Source: Oncomelania hupensis (lineage: Eukaryota > Mollusca > Gastropoda > Littorinimorpha > Pomatiopsidae). From it: a DNA stretch of 64,000 nucleotides. This document shows, piece after piece, positions 1 to 8,589 of the stretch; the first letter of the stretch is position 1; each line of letters begins with the position of its first letter. The translations under genes and the position numbers were made by a program. The stretch spans positions 74,169,753-74,233,752 of the forward strand of contig CM072515.1 of the NCBI GenBank assembly GCA_036898135.1, read 5' to 3'. Below the pieces are notes generated by a model. That model saw nothing but the letters and a program-made list of their open reading frames with translations. It was not told the DNA's origin and searched no databases.

Positions 1-11
1 TTCTTCTTCTT

Positions 12-42
<31 letters not shown>

Positions 43-735
43 TTATTATTCGTGGTCTTTGAATTTAAAAAAAATCAAAATTAAAGTCGGAAACTGTAGA
101 TACCATTGTCTTGTGCATGTTTGTTTGAATACTCTTACGTGAATTTCTAGAATCCAGTTCAGTTTACCTTTATGTTTAATTGAAAACAAGAAACAACCAC
201 AAGGATACTTTTTTGTTGTGTTGTTCTCCCAGGAAAATATTGGGTCCTTTTGTTGTTGTTAATGGGGCCTTGGGGACAAAGCCTTTAGTAAAACTGTCTC
301 CCAGTGATCTGGGACTTTTTGTAAAGAGAAGACATCGTAGGCACAATACTTCTTAGTAGTTATGAAGGAAGCTTGTACAAGTTATTATTGAAGAAGAAGA
401 AGAACAAGAACACGAAGAAAAGAACAAGAAAAAGAAGAAGACATTTTTATATTTTTTTTACATTGTTGCAGTTTTTTAAAATGTACTTATTAATGTGTTT
501 ATTTTCATTTAATTAATATTAGGTTTATTTTAATGTCTTAGTCACTTAGGTGCATATAGACAATAACCAGTAAATGAAAGAAGAAGAAGAAAAAGAAGAA
601 ACGGATGACGGGCCCAGTACACAAGTTCAAATTTAATTCAGACGTACAGCCTCGCCAATAGAAAACGGGACCCGCAATAATAATGATAGTGTTCCGCGCT
701 TTTTTGGAATCTGGGCAATTCTAGAATAGGCCTGC
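1..735. other. Low-complexity flank, no gene seen
   Basis: Starts with a (TTC)n microsatellite at about 1-41, followed by AT-rich sequence with GAA-rich patches at about 389-440 and 579-600. No coding region is supported. Bases 731-735 (CCTGC) are the left target-site duplication of the LTR element that follows. The motif CAATTCTAGAAT just before the element is repeated just after it at 6403, so the target was already a short duplication. Confidence 0.7.
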
Positions 736-983
736 TGTTACGTTGAAACGCGTACGAAAGTATGTCGGAAGCGTGTACGATAGATCTAATCGTTTCGTTT
801 TGCAAAGTATTCAATAATAGAGTTTATTTACCTTTGATTTGAGTTTGCATTGTTGTTAGGAAAGGCTTTGTATAACGTTGATAATTTGCGTTAGTCGATA
901 TTATTTGAGAATCTTCTGGATATGCGTGTTTACTCTTGATAGAAACTTCCCGATACATGTCGAAGCAAGAGGTCGTTCTGGAA

Positions 984-1024
984 GATATAAAAATATGTAT
1001 TGACGTAAGTCAGTGATGACGTTC
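984..1024 (+). promoter_or_regulatory. Putative LTR core promoter: TATA-like box plus CRE-like block
   Basis: ATATAAAAAT at 984-993 is followed by TGACGTAAGTCAGTGATG and a second TGACG. TGACGTAA is a CREB/ATF-type half-palindrome (established knowledge). The same TGACGTAAGTCAGTGATGACG region, longer than its surroundings would predict, is preserved in the diverged LTRs of copy 2, and a mutated form is in the solo LTR at 11102. Promoter use is inferred, and the transcription start is not visible. Confidence 0.5.
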
Positions 1025-1208
1025 TTTATTCGATTGGTGGCAGTGCGTCATTTCTACATTGTTCGAAATTCTTCCGGAAGAGAGAGAGGTTATTTAATCG
1101 TGTGCCGAGATTGTTGTAGAGAGTAAAGTTGTTGATAGTGATTTGGAAAGTTGCTGTGAAAGTTGTTGAGTTGAATTGAGAATTGTATGCAGTTGTTGAT
1201 GTGTGCTG

Positions 1209-1278
1209 AATAAAAGTGGAAAACTTCATACGTCGACTTTGTGAATTGTATGCTGTTTGGACGGGCTGTGTGAATAAA
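1209..1278 (+). promoter_or_regulatory. LTR polyadenylation signals
   Basis: Two AATAAA hexamers at 1209-1214 and 1273-1278 lie in the 3' third of the LTR, where the R region would end. The equivalents in the right LTR are at 6238 and 6302. Which one is used cannot be told from sequence. Confidence 0.5.
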
Positions 1279-1371
1279 CGAATCTGAGTTACACAACTAT
1301 CAGGAATTCAAGCATCGGGGCTGAATCAGATACTGATAGAAAACACCAACATCAAACAGAGTGTAACATTT

Positions 1372-1389
1372 TGGGGGCTCGTCCGGGAT
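1372..1389 (+). other. Primer-binding site, tRNA-Pro type
   Basis: TGGGGGCTCGTCCGGGAT lies 3 nt after the 5' LTR. It is the same 18-mer used as a tRNA-Pro primer site by murine leukaemia-type retroviruses (established knowledge). It ends in the complement of the universal CCA tail. The equivalent site of copy 2 differs at six positions. Confidence 0.85.
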
Positions 1390-1905
1390 TCACGCCATAG
1401 CCAAGGGTTCAACTGCTATACTACAACAAGCGAGTCAACGTTACGAGAGGCAGTCATCGAGGGTAGCCGCCAACGAGTTGCGTCGAGAGGGGCCAACATA
1501 CTGGGACTACATCACCGATAGGTTCGGGTTGACTGCAAGGGCGTGTAGTCGCTGAAGAGTTGCTTCGTGAGCGAACAACAGATCGGGACTACGTAGCTGC
1601 CGCAGGACTACGTCGAGGGACAGTCTCGGAGCTACATCGCCAGTGTTACAGAGAGCGGCGAGCGGACGTCGTGTCTACTTCAGCACAGGAGCGTATACAT
1701 CAACACCAGCGTGGTGCAGCGTCGCATACGACGAGGACAGCGGGGCCTGCGTCAGCGAAGGCGACTAGTGGAAAGCATCAGCGCTACTGCAGAAAGCGTG
1801 CTGTTCTAGAACAGTCTAGAAAGGTACAGCACAGTCAAGAACTTTCAAGAAAAAGAACTTTCCAGAAAAGAACCTTCTAGAAAAGAACTTTCCAGAAGCA
1901 TCAAG
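1390..1905 (+). other. 5' leader of LTR element copy 1
   Basis: 516-nt untranslated leader between the primer site and the Gag start. The last part (about 1830-1895) is a string of near-repeats of the form GAACTTTCCAGAAAA. A 106-codon ORF at 1560-1880 is not kept in the same frame in copy 2, so I treat this stretch as non-coding. It may hold the packaging signal, by position only. Confidence 0.6.
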
Positions 1906-4900
1906 ATGGCTGACCTCTGGCAGAAAGGGGTTGAACTAAATCTAAAAGGCAAGCAGCTGACGGAGTATGTCAAGTCTCAGGAGAGAATACGAGAAAGAGA
2001 ATTGGAAGAGAAGCGTCTAGAAAAAGAAATAGAATTAGAACAGAAGCGTCTAGAATTAGAGGAGCAGCGACGCCGAGAAGATAAGGAAGAACAGCGTCAA
2101 CGGGAAGAAAAAGAAGAGCAACGTCGTCGAGAAGACAGAGAGCTCGAAGCGCAGCGTCGCCAAGAAGAAAGAGAGGAAAGAGAGGCTGAGCGTCAGTACC
2201 AACTAGAGTTGGCGCGCATCCAGCAACAGCAGCGTGCGCCACAAGTTATCAGTGACTTCAAGGCTCCAAAATTGCCAGTGTTCGTCGACGAAAAGGACCA
2301 GATCGACAGCTATCTGGCGAGGTTTGAAAGGTTCGCCGAAAGCGCTAAATGGCAACATCAAGACTGGGCGATCATACTCAGCGCACTACTGACGGGAAAG
2401 GCGCTCGATGTCTACAGTAGACTGTCGAATAATGACGCCAAAGACTACGACGTTTTGAAAGCGGCCCTATTGCAGTGCTACAACTTTACAGAGAAGGGCT
2501 ACCGTCAACGCTTTCGTGAATGCCGGCCTTTGTCAGACGAGACACCAAAACAATTTGTGGAGCGCCTGTCATCATATCTACACAAGTGGGTGGAATTATC
2601 AGGCAAAGGGAAGACTTACGAGAGTCTCCATGAGCTGATCGTGAGGGAACAATTACTCAACGCCTGCCCTAAGGACCTCGCGATCCACTTGGAAATACAA
2701 AAGTTGCAGACGCTAAAAGACGTTGCTGAGGCTGCTGAAAGATATCTCATCGCTCATGAGAAAACGTTGGGGCCACCCAGCGCGACGAAACACTTTCAGA
2801 AGACGGCAAGACATGGGAACCAGATCCAGGGGAGCCAGACGAGCCAGAGACACACTGACTCCACGCCTCCTCCCAGGGAAGGGCATTCAAGAGGCTGTTT
2901 CACCTGCAACGCTACAGACCACAGAGCGGCTAACTGTCCTCAAAACAAAAGTAGCGGACAGCGGGGCAGTACGGACAATGCAGCGATGGGCAACCGACAG
3001 AGACGTTTCTCCAATCAACGGCAAACCAGTAGATCTGCCCATCAAGTGTGCGGCGGGAGCGTCATTCTTCCGAGTGAGACCAAGCGCACAGCTACCCCTG
3101 CGGACGTGCAAGAGTGCATGACTGATGGCCAACTCCTCCTTGCCAACGGGAAATCCATCCCCGTCGTCGCCAGCGCAGCTATGACCGTCCAGAACATGCC
3201 TGTTTCCAAGGGACGCGTCGGAAATCATGAAGTGACTGTCCTAAGAGACTCTGGCTGCAGTGGGGTCATCGTCAAAGAAGACCTAATCGCTAAAGAACAG
3301 TTCACTGGCGATTTTAAATGGACACTTATGGCCGACAGCAAATGTGTGAAAGCGCCAGTTGCAAAAATTCATGTCAACACCCCTTTCTACATAGGCGAAG
3401 TCGAAGCGGTTTGCCTGAAGAAGCCGCTGTATGATTTGATGATCGGGAATATCGACGGCGCGAGACGACCCGACGACCCCGATCCAGAGTGGAGTCCTGC
3501 CTCAACTCAACACGTCGAAGTTGTGGAGGAGGATCCATTGCCGTTTCCCGATGGAGACCTTACAGAGCTGCTACGGGACAATGTGGTTACTCCGGCTCAG
3601 CCCTGCCGACCAGAGATCGTCGGTGCTGTTACTACCAGGGCCCAGGCCAAGAGAGACAAGACGTCTACGCCACTGAAGGTCGCCGACAACTCTAAAGCTG
3701 CCATCGTGGACAGAGATAAGCTGATCCAGCTCCAGGAAGCTGACAGCACTTTAAACAAGTACAGGAACCGCCAAGACCACGTGACCAAAGGCAGTGGTAC
3801 GGTCTATTTTGAGGTGAAGGCCAAGATCCTGTATCGAATCTTCCAACACCCGAGGGTCAACGGAGGGAAACCACTACGTCAAGTCTTGGTACCGTTACCC
3901 CTAAGGCGCCAGGTGATGGAAGTAGCGCATGACTCAATCATGGGAGGTCACCTAGGCATCAAGAAGACGTCAGACAGAATCCAGGCGGTGTTCTACTGGC
4001 CAGGACTTCATGCGGACGTCAGCCGTTTCTGCCGATCATGTGACATTTGCCAGAAAACCATACCTCGAGGAAGGGTCCCGAAAGTGCCTATGCAAAGGAT
4101 GCCTTTGATCGACCGACCTTTCAAGAGGGTGGCCTTAGACTTAATCGGCGAAATAAGACCTCCGAGTGAAGAAGGTCATCGGTGGGTACTGACTTTAGTG
4201 GACTATGCGACTCGGTACCCAGAAGCAGTGCCTCTGAAGAAGATTGACACTGAAACTGTTGCAGAGGCGCTGGTGGACATGTTCAGTAGACTTGGAGTGC
4301 CTGAAGAAATTCTGACAGACCTCGGGACACAGTTCGTCTCTGACTGTATGAAGGAGGTCAACAGACTGCTGAGCATCCGGCATTTGACTACGACACCCTA
4401 CCATCCAATGTGCAACGGGCTCGTCGAAAAGTTCAATGCTACGCTGAAGTCCACCCTGAAGAAACTGTGCAGCGAGCAGCCCAGACAATGGCATCGCTAC
4501 ATCAACGCCCTACTTTTCGCCTACAGAGAAGTACCGCAGGGGTCCACCGGCTTTTCTCCGTTCGAGCTGCTGTACGGAAGAACCATCCGAGGGCTGATGC
4601 ACATCCTGAAAGAACTGTGGACGAAAGAAGTAGACACCCCAGAGGTGAAGAACAGTTACCAGTACGTGTTTGAGCTACGAGAGAAGCTGGAGCAGACTCT
4701 CGAGATAGCCAGAGAAAACCTGAAGAAGTCCCAGGACTGTGGAAAGCACTACTATGATCGTAGGGCTGTGAACAGGAAGTTTAAACCTGGCAACAAAGTG
4801 CTGGTGCTGCTACCTACTGATCATAATAAGTTGCTGATGCAGTGGAAAGGCCCGTACGAAGTGGAGACCGTGGTGGGGATCAATGACTACAAGGTGAAGG

Positions 4901-5445
4901 TCGGCCAGCATTCCAAGATATACCACGCCAACCTCCTTAAGCTGTACGTGGAAAGGCTATCAGCGACTGTGCACGCAGCCACAGCAGCTGTGACCGACAA
5001 CAGCTTTGACAGCGAAGAACTTCTGGAACTGGGAGACTTCCACAGCAAAGAAGGCATCGATGATGTTAAGATAGGACCAAGCTTGACGGAAGGTCAAAAG
5101 AGGGAGCTCAAGGACCTTATGGGCGAATTTCCCCATAGCTTCAGTGATGTCCCAGGCTCTACGACTTTGGTCGAACATGAAGTCCACACCCAGACCTGGA
5201 AGGAGCATCTGCAGACCTTGAGGGAGCTGTTCCACCGTCCCGCAGAAGCCAACCTGACCGTGAGACCCAGCGAATGCATTCTGGGAGCTGACAACGTCGA
5301 CTGCGTCGGACATCCGACGGAAGAGGAAGACAACGGAGGATGCACTGACTCCAGGAAAACCCACGTGATCGTCGTCTTTGACCCTGGGCCGATGACAACC
5401 GCAACTGACGAGGGCGACGTTTCCTTGCGGATGAAAGATCATTGA
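1906..5445 (+). CDS. Gag-protease-integrase polyprotein with internally deleted RT
   Basis: 1179 codons, starting at the first ATG after the leader. Residues 22-108 are a highly charged Glu/Arg coiled coil. Residues 115-290 resemble a Ty3-type capsid. One zinc knuckle, CFTCNATDHRAANC, is at 331-344. The aspartic protease active site DSG is at 448-450. Integrase follows: HHCC zinc finger (H675, H682, C712, C715), catalytic D745, D805 and E841 with 35 residues between the last two, and a GPY/F module (WKGPYEV) at about 990. Residues 1058-1095 match the extreme N-terminal part of a Ty3-type RT (DVPGSTTLVEH), then jump directly to the region that normally lies just after the RT active site (TWKEHLQTLRELFHR). 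The polymerase motifs and all of RNase H are absent. The protein should form particles, mature itself and integrate DNA, but cannot copy RNA. Domain calls rest on visible motifs. Confidence 0.92.
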   Translation: MADLWQKGVELNLKGKQLTEYVKSQERIRERELEEKRLEKEIELEQKRLELEEQRRREDKEEQRQREEKEEQRRREDRELEAQRRQEEREEREAERQYQLELARIQQQQRAPQVISDFKAPKLPVFVDEKDQIDSYLARFERFAESAKWQHQDWAIILSALLTGKALDVYSRLSNNDAKDYDVLKAALLQCYNFTEKGYRQRFRECRPLSDETPKQFVERLSSYLHKWVELSGKGKTYESLHELIVREQLLNACPKDLAIHLEIQKLQTLKDVAEAAERYLIAHEKTLGPPSATKHFQKTARHGNQIQGSQTSQRHTDSTPPPREGHSRGCFTCNATDHRAANCPQNKSSGQRGSTDNAAMGNRQRRFSNQRQTSRSAHQVCGGSVILPSETKRTATPADVQECMTDGQLLLANGKSIPVVASAAMTVQNMPVSKGRVGNHEVTVLRDSGCSGVIVKEDLIAKEQFTGDFKWTLMADSKCVKAPVAKIHVNTPFYIGEVEAVCLKKPLYDLMIGNIDGARRPDDPDPEWSPASTQHVEVVEEDPLPFPDGDLTELLRDNVVTPAQPCRPEIVGAVTTRAQAKRDKTSTPLKVADNSKAAIVDRDKLIQLQEADSTLNKYRNRQDHVTKGSGTVYFEVKAKILYRIFQHPRVNGGKPLRQVLVPLPLRRQVMEVAHDSIMGGHLGIKKTSDRIQAVFYWPGLHADVSRFCRSCDICQKTIPRGRVPKVPMQRMPLIDRPFKRVALDLIGEIRPPSEEGHRWVLTLVDYATRYPEAVPLKKIDTETVAEALVDMFSRLGVPEEILTDLGTQFVSDCMKEVNRLLSIRHLTTTPYHPMCNGLVEKFNATLKSTLKKLCSEQPRQWHRYINALLFAYREVPQGSTGFSPFELLYGRTIRGLMHILKELWTKEVDTPEVKNSYQYVFELREKLEQTLEIARENLKKSQDCGKHYYDRRAVNRKFKPGNKVLVLLPTDHNKLLMQWKGPYEVETVVGINDYKVKVGQHSKIYHANLLKLYVERLSATVHAATAAVTDNSFDSEELLELGDFHSKEGIDDVKIGPSLTEGQKRELKDLMGEFPHSFSDVPGSTTLVEHEVHTQTWKEHLQTLRELFHRPAEANLTVRPSECILGADNVDCVGHPTEEEDNGGCTDSRKTHVIVVFDPGPMTTATDEGDVSLRMKDH

Positions 5446-5690
5446 CTGTGTGGACGAACTAAGAATATTGGTAATGACAGACTTGAAAATGAAAAACGTT
5501 GACTGGGTAAATGATCTGTGAACATTGACAGTATCCAGAAAGACTTGCAGATGAGAAACTTTGACTCTGTGTGAATGAACTGTGAACATTGACAATATCC
5601 AGGCAGATTTGAAGATGAAAACCATTGACTCTGTGTGAATGAGCTGAGAACAGTGACAGTGTTCAGACAATCTGAAATAAGTTTTAATTC
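5443..5690 (+). repeat. About 62-bp imperfect tandem repeat before the polypurine tract
   Basis: Four degenerate units, each starting near TTGACTCTGTGTGAATGA and running through GAACATTGACA...CCAGA...GATGA. They begin at the stop codon of the polyprotein and end about 60 bp before the polypurine tract. A related array is in copy 2 at about 13560-13690. This is non-coding and its function is unknown. Confidence 0.75.
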
Positions 5691-5751
5691 TGAACTTTGT
5701 TTGTGCATTACGTTTCAACGTTGTTGAAAGAAATTGGGTAAATTTCTTCTT

Positions 5752-5761
5752 GAGTGGGGGG
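5752..5761 (+). other. Polypurine tract
   Basis: GAGTGGGGGG lies 3 nt before the 3' LTR, the expected place for the plus-strand primer. The identical tract is found in copy 2 on the - strand at 13469-13478. Confidence 0.8.
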
Positions 5762-5764
5762 TTA

Positions 5765-6397
5765 TGTTACGTTGAAACGCGTACGAAAGTATGTCGGAAG
5801 CGTGTACGATAGATCTAATCGTTTCGTTTTGCAAAGTATTCAATAATAGAGTTTATTTACCTTTGATTTGAGTTTGCATTGTTGTTAGGAAAGGCTCTGT
5901 ATAACGTTGATAATTTGCGTTAGTCGATATTATTTGAGAATCTTCTGGATATGCGTGTTTACTCTTGATAGAAACTTCCCGATACATGTCGAAGCAAGAG
6001 GTCGTTCTGGAAGATATAAAAATATGTATTGACGTAAGTCAGTGATGACGTTCTTTATTCGATTGGTGGCAGTGCGTCATTTCTACATTGTTCGAAATTC
6101 TTCCGGAAGAGAGAGAGGTTATTTAATCGTGTGCCGAGATTGTTGTAGAGAGTAAAGTTGTTGATAGTGATTTGGAAAGTTGCTGTGAAAGTTGTTGAGT
6201 TGAATTGAGAATTGTATGCAGTTGTTGATGTGTGCTGAATAAAAGTGGAAAACTTCATACGTCGACTTTGTGAATTGTATGCTGTTTGGACGGGCTGTGT
6301 GAATAAACGAATCTGAGTTACACAACTATCAGGAATTCAAGCATCGGGGCTGAATCAGATACTGATAGAAAACACCAACATCAAACAGAGTGTAACA
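5765..6397 (+). repeat. 3' LTR of copy 1
   Basis: 633 bp and, by eye, one substitution away from the 5' LTR. It is followed at once by the right-hand CCTGC target duplication (6398-6402). Confidence 0.95.
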
Positions 6398-6426
6398 CCT
6401 GCGCAATTCTAGAATTGGCCTGCCCA

Positions 6427-6546
6427 TTTTTGGAATTCCAACATTGGTTAGGGTTCGGGTTCGGGTTAGGGTTTGGGTTAGGGTTACGGAAAGGTTTAGG
6501 GTCCCTAACCCTAATCCTAGCGGGCCAATGTTGGAATTTAAAAAAT
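6427..6546. repeat. Fold-back element with head-to-head telomere-like repeats
   Basis: Arms of about 21 bp (containing AATTCCAACATTGG at 6434-6447 and its complement CCAATGTTGGAATT at 6525-6538) enclose degenerate TTAGGG repeats on the left (6446-6515) and CCCTAACCCTAATCC on the right (6503-6517). The whole can form a hairpin. It is too short to be coding. Confidence 0.75.
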
Positions 6547-7536
6547 AGGTAGCCCCTTCTATAATACTACTAATTCCAAACGCGGAACAATAGCATCTAG
6601 AGTACAGACCTGAAAAAAACTCCATCGAAAAAGTTTTGATGGAATGAACATTGAAATGTAACGTCTACACCCACCATTGGCGATATGGCAGACGGGAATA
6701 ACCATCCCAGGTAACAAGGGGTAGGGATCTAAAGCAACACTGAACCGCCAGAGCAATCATAATGCTAAGATAGACAGGGGAAAAAAGCCACTTTTATCTT
6801 GGCCACCGCGGGTATTCGAACATGGTTCATCGTATGAGGGGCGAACGCTGAGCCACTGAGGGACGGCCATGGGAGAAAGTATTAGGTAGGATGGTATATG
6901 GCTTAGGGTTAGGGTTAGGGTTAGGGTTAGGGTTTTTAAGTGCGTGTGTAGGACAAAACCCCAATGAATCTGTAAGCATTTGTATTTGTGTAATGTCAGC
7001 GTTAGTTTGTAAGAGTTGTCCTTTTGTTTGCATGCTATTGTCTGTTCAGCAGCGACACAAATGGATGTTCATAAAGATCGTAACCCAGACTGCAACCTTA
7101 GAATTTAGAAATAGGTTCGCTTAGGAATTGTCTGTCCAAAAGATAGGTTTCTTCGCATTTCTGTTGTCGGCCAGCCAATTTGTGGACGTTTGTTTCGCAT
7201 GAAGATGCTTTACCTCTGGACATCACTCAAGCATCTTCGTATGCGGCTATAGTAAATCAGACACTGGATTTTCAGCAAGCCTAGCTAATACAATGATGAG
7301 CTGAGAATTAAACGAAATGGCCATTTGGACCTAGGGCACAAATCCATAAACATAAACCACGGGCAGCAAAGAAGGGGAAATAAATCTTTCCTATTTTTGA
7401 CCTTTAACCCAGGAGGATAGCTTCCAATAAGAACGCTATCCTTTAACTCCTGTCCTACTTTAACAGGCGAGGCAACCACAACCTAAAGTATTTTGCCTCC
7501 CTAATAAATGGAGATTTGTTGAACTGAATTGTAGCT
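6547..7536. other. Mostly unassigned DNA with one tRNA-like patch and telomeric repeats
   Basis: No protein gene is supported. On the - strand about 6780-6872 looks like a tRNA-derived SINE head, with a box-A-like CAGTGGCTCAGCG, a CAT anticodon-like loop and a box-B-like GTTCGAATACC. A short TTAGGG array is at 6902-6935 (listed separately). The rest has nothing I recognise. Confidence 0.5.
6902..6935 (+). repeat. Interstitial (TTAGGG)n
   Basis: Five clean TTAGGG units in a row, followed by TTTTTAAG. They lie 0.4 kb from the telomere-like fold-back. TTAGGG is the usual telomere unit of molluscs and many other animals (established knowledge). The surroundings are internal DNA, not a chromosome end. 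Confidence 0.85.
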
Positions 7537-7930
7537 ATAATAATAATAATAATTATTATTATTGAGGATTTTTATAGCGCACTTATCTCGTCGTACTTGA
7601 CCAGACTCTAGGCGCTGGCCGATACAGGATCTAACTCAAACCGCCCGAGACGCCCACCCGCATGGGCGCATGGTCTGACGCCCGGACAACTGAGCACTAT
7701 CCTGGCCAGCCAGGGATGGGGGAGAAGGACCATGTGCATGCGGGTGTGTTCTTGTTACCGGCACTCATCCGTCTAGGACATGAGCCTCAGGATCTTTAAA
7801 GTCCGTAATGATGGAATGTATGCGACACATAGACTAGCCCTCGGTTTATACTCTCTGATGAAATGTATGCGACACACAGACTAGACCTCGGTTTATACTC
7901 TCATCCGAAGGAATAGGAAACGGGAGTAAA
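7537..7930 (-). mobile_element. SINE-like composite repeat (family B/C)
   Basis: In sense (-) orientation a 5' block (CTAGGACATGAG... region, 7735-7925) is followed by a degenerate tRNA-like block with box-A-like CTCAGTTGTC and box-B-like GTTTGAGTTAGATCC. Then comes a tail GGCCAGCGCC...AAGTGCGCTATAAAAATC, ending in a TAA/TTA microsatellite at 7537-7562. Related copies are at about 12430-12640, 47660-47840, 52058-52340 and 60611-60790. The stretch 7850-7925 repeats part of the 5' block, a local duplication. Confidence 0.65.
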
Positions 7931-8589
7931 GTGTCTTTCCCAGGGACACAACACAATGGCCCGGACAGTTTATTACTAGTCTGTTTTCATGCAACCTGCT
8001 CCAGCGATGTTCCATGGTTGTGCTCACTGCCGCTCGTTTATCGTGCTGCGTTTAATCGTCAACGTCCAGTCCAATGTGAGTTAAATAACCTAACATTCAT
8101 CAGCGTCAGGACCAATACGGGTTAAATATCGGAGCAATGACGTACGCGCCATGCCCTGCAGCGCGTGCGGTGCTGAAGACAGCAGCCGGCGGCCCAGAAG
8201 TCTGATGTGGATTTACCAGCTTGCACGCGAGAAAGTGGAAGAGGATATGAGTATACTGTCCTTATAAAACTGGCCTCCAGAAAGTATGGTTCTTGTTTAA
8301 AACAACAACTACAAATCTATGCTGCACTGTTGATATTACTTTTTTTTCTGCACAGAAATGACTGACGTCGTTATAAGGATGGGGTGTGGGAACAATGCCA
8401 GCGTGAAGGGAAGAATCAAGTGATTGATTGATTGATTTATTGATTGGGTAGATTAACGTCCCCGGACACATGGAGCGTATAGGGGACACTAATTATAAAG
8501 GGACACGAAGTGGGTGGAATAAGCATCGCCTTAAATAGTACTCTCCCTCCTCCTACTTCCAAATCTCCTCCTGCTTCACCGGATCCTCT
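7931..8589. other. Unassigned DNA
   Basis: No gene or clear repeat, apart from a short (GATT)n-like patch near 8423-8446 and a run TAGATTAACGTCC resembling LINE 3' ends. Only short chance ORFs are present. Confidence 0.5.

Larger units (their letters stand above)
736..1368 (+). repeat. 5' LTR of copy 1
   Basis: 633 bp, TG...CA ends with inverted TGTTAC/GTAACA termini. It is the same length as the right LTR at 5765-6397 and nearly identical to it. It contains a TATA-like stretch near 984 and AATAAA signals near 1209 and 1273. Confidence 0.95.
736..6397 (+). mobile_element. Complete Ty3/gypsy-like LTR retrotransposon lacking RT core (copy 1)
   Basis: Two 633-bp LTRs (TGTTAC...GTAACA) flank one long ORF. 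The element sits between CCTGC direct repeats at 731-735 and 6398-6402, a 5-bp target duplication. It carries an 18-nt primer-binding site 3 nt inside the left LTR and a G-rich polypurine tract before the right LTR. By eye the LTRs differ at one position (about 868 versus 5897), so the insertion is young. The ORF encodes Gag, protease and integrase, then only the edges of an RT. Integrase before RT resembles the copia-like order known in Gmr1-type Ty3 elements (established knowledge). The same RT-deleted structure recurs in the copy at 12898-20312, so this is a family rather than one broken copy (inference). Confidence 0.93.

Noticed and set aside
1560..1880. 106-codon ORF in the LTR element leader
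   Set aside because: Not kept in the same frame in copy 2 and without motifs; treated as untranslated leader.
6427..6935. Chromosome end
   Set aside because: Telomere-like tracts are short, partly inverted and embedded in internal DNA with genes and transposons on both sides.
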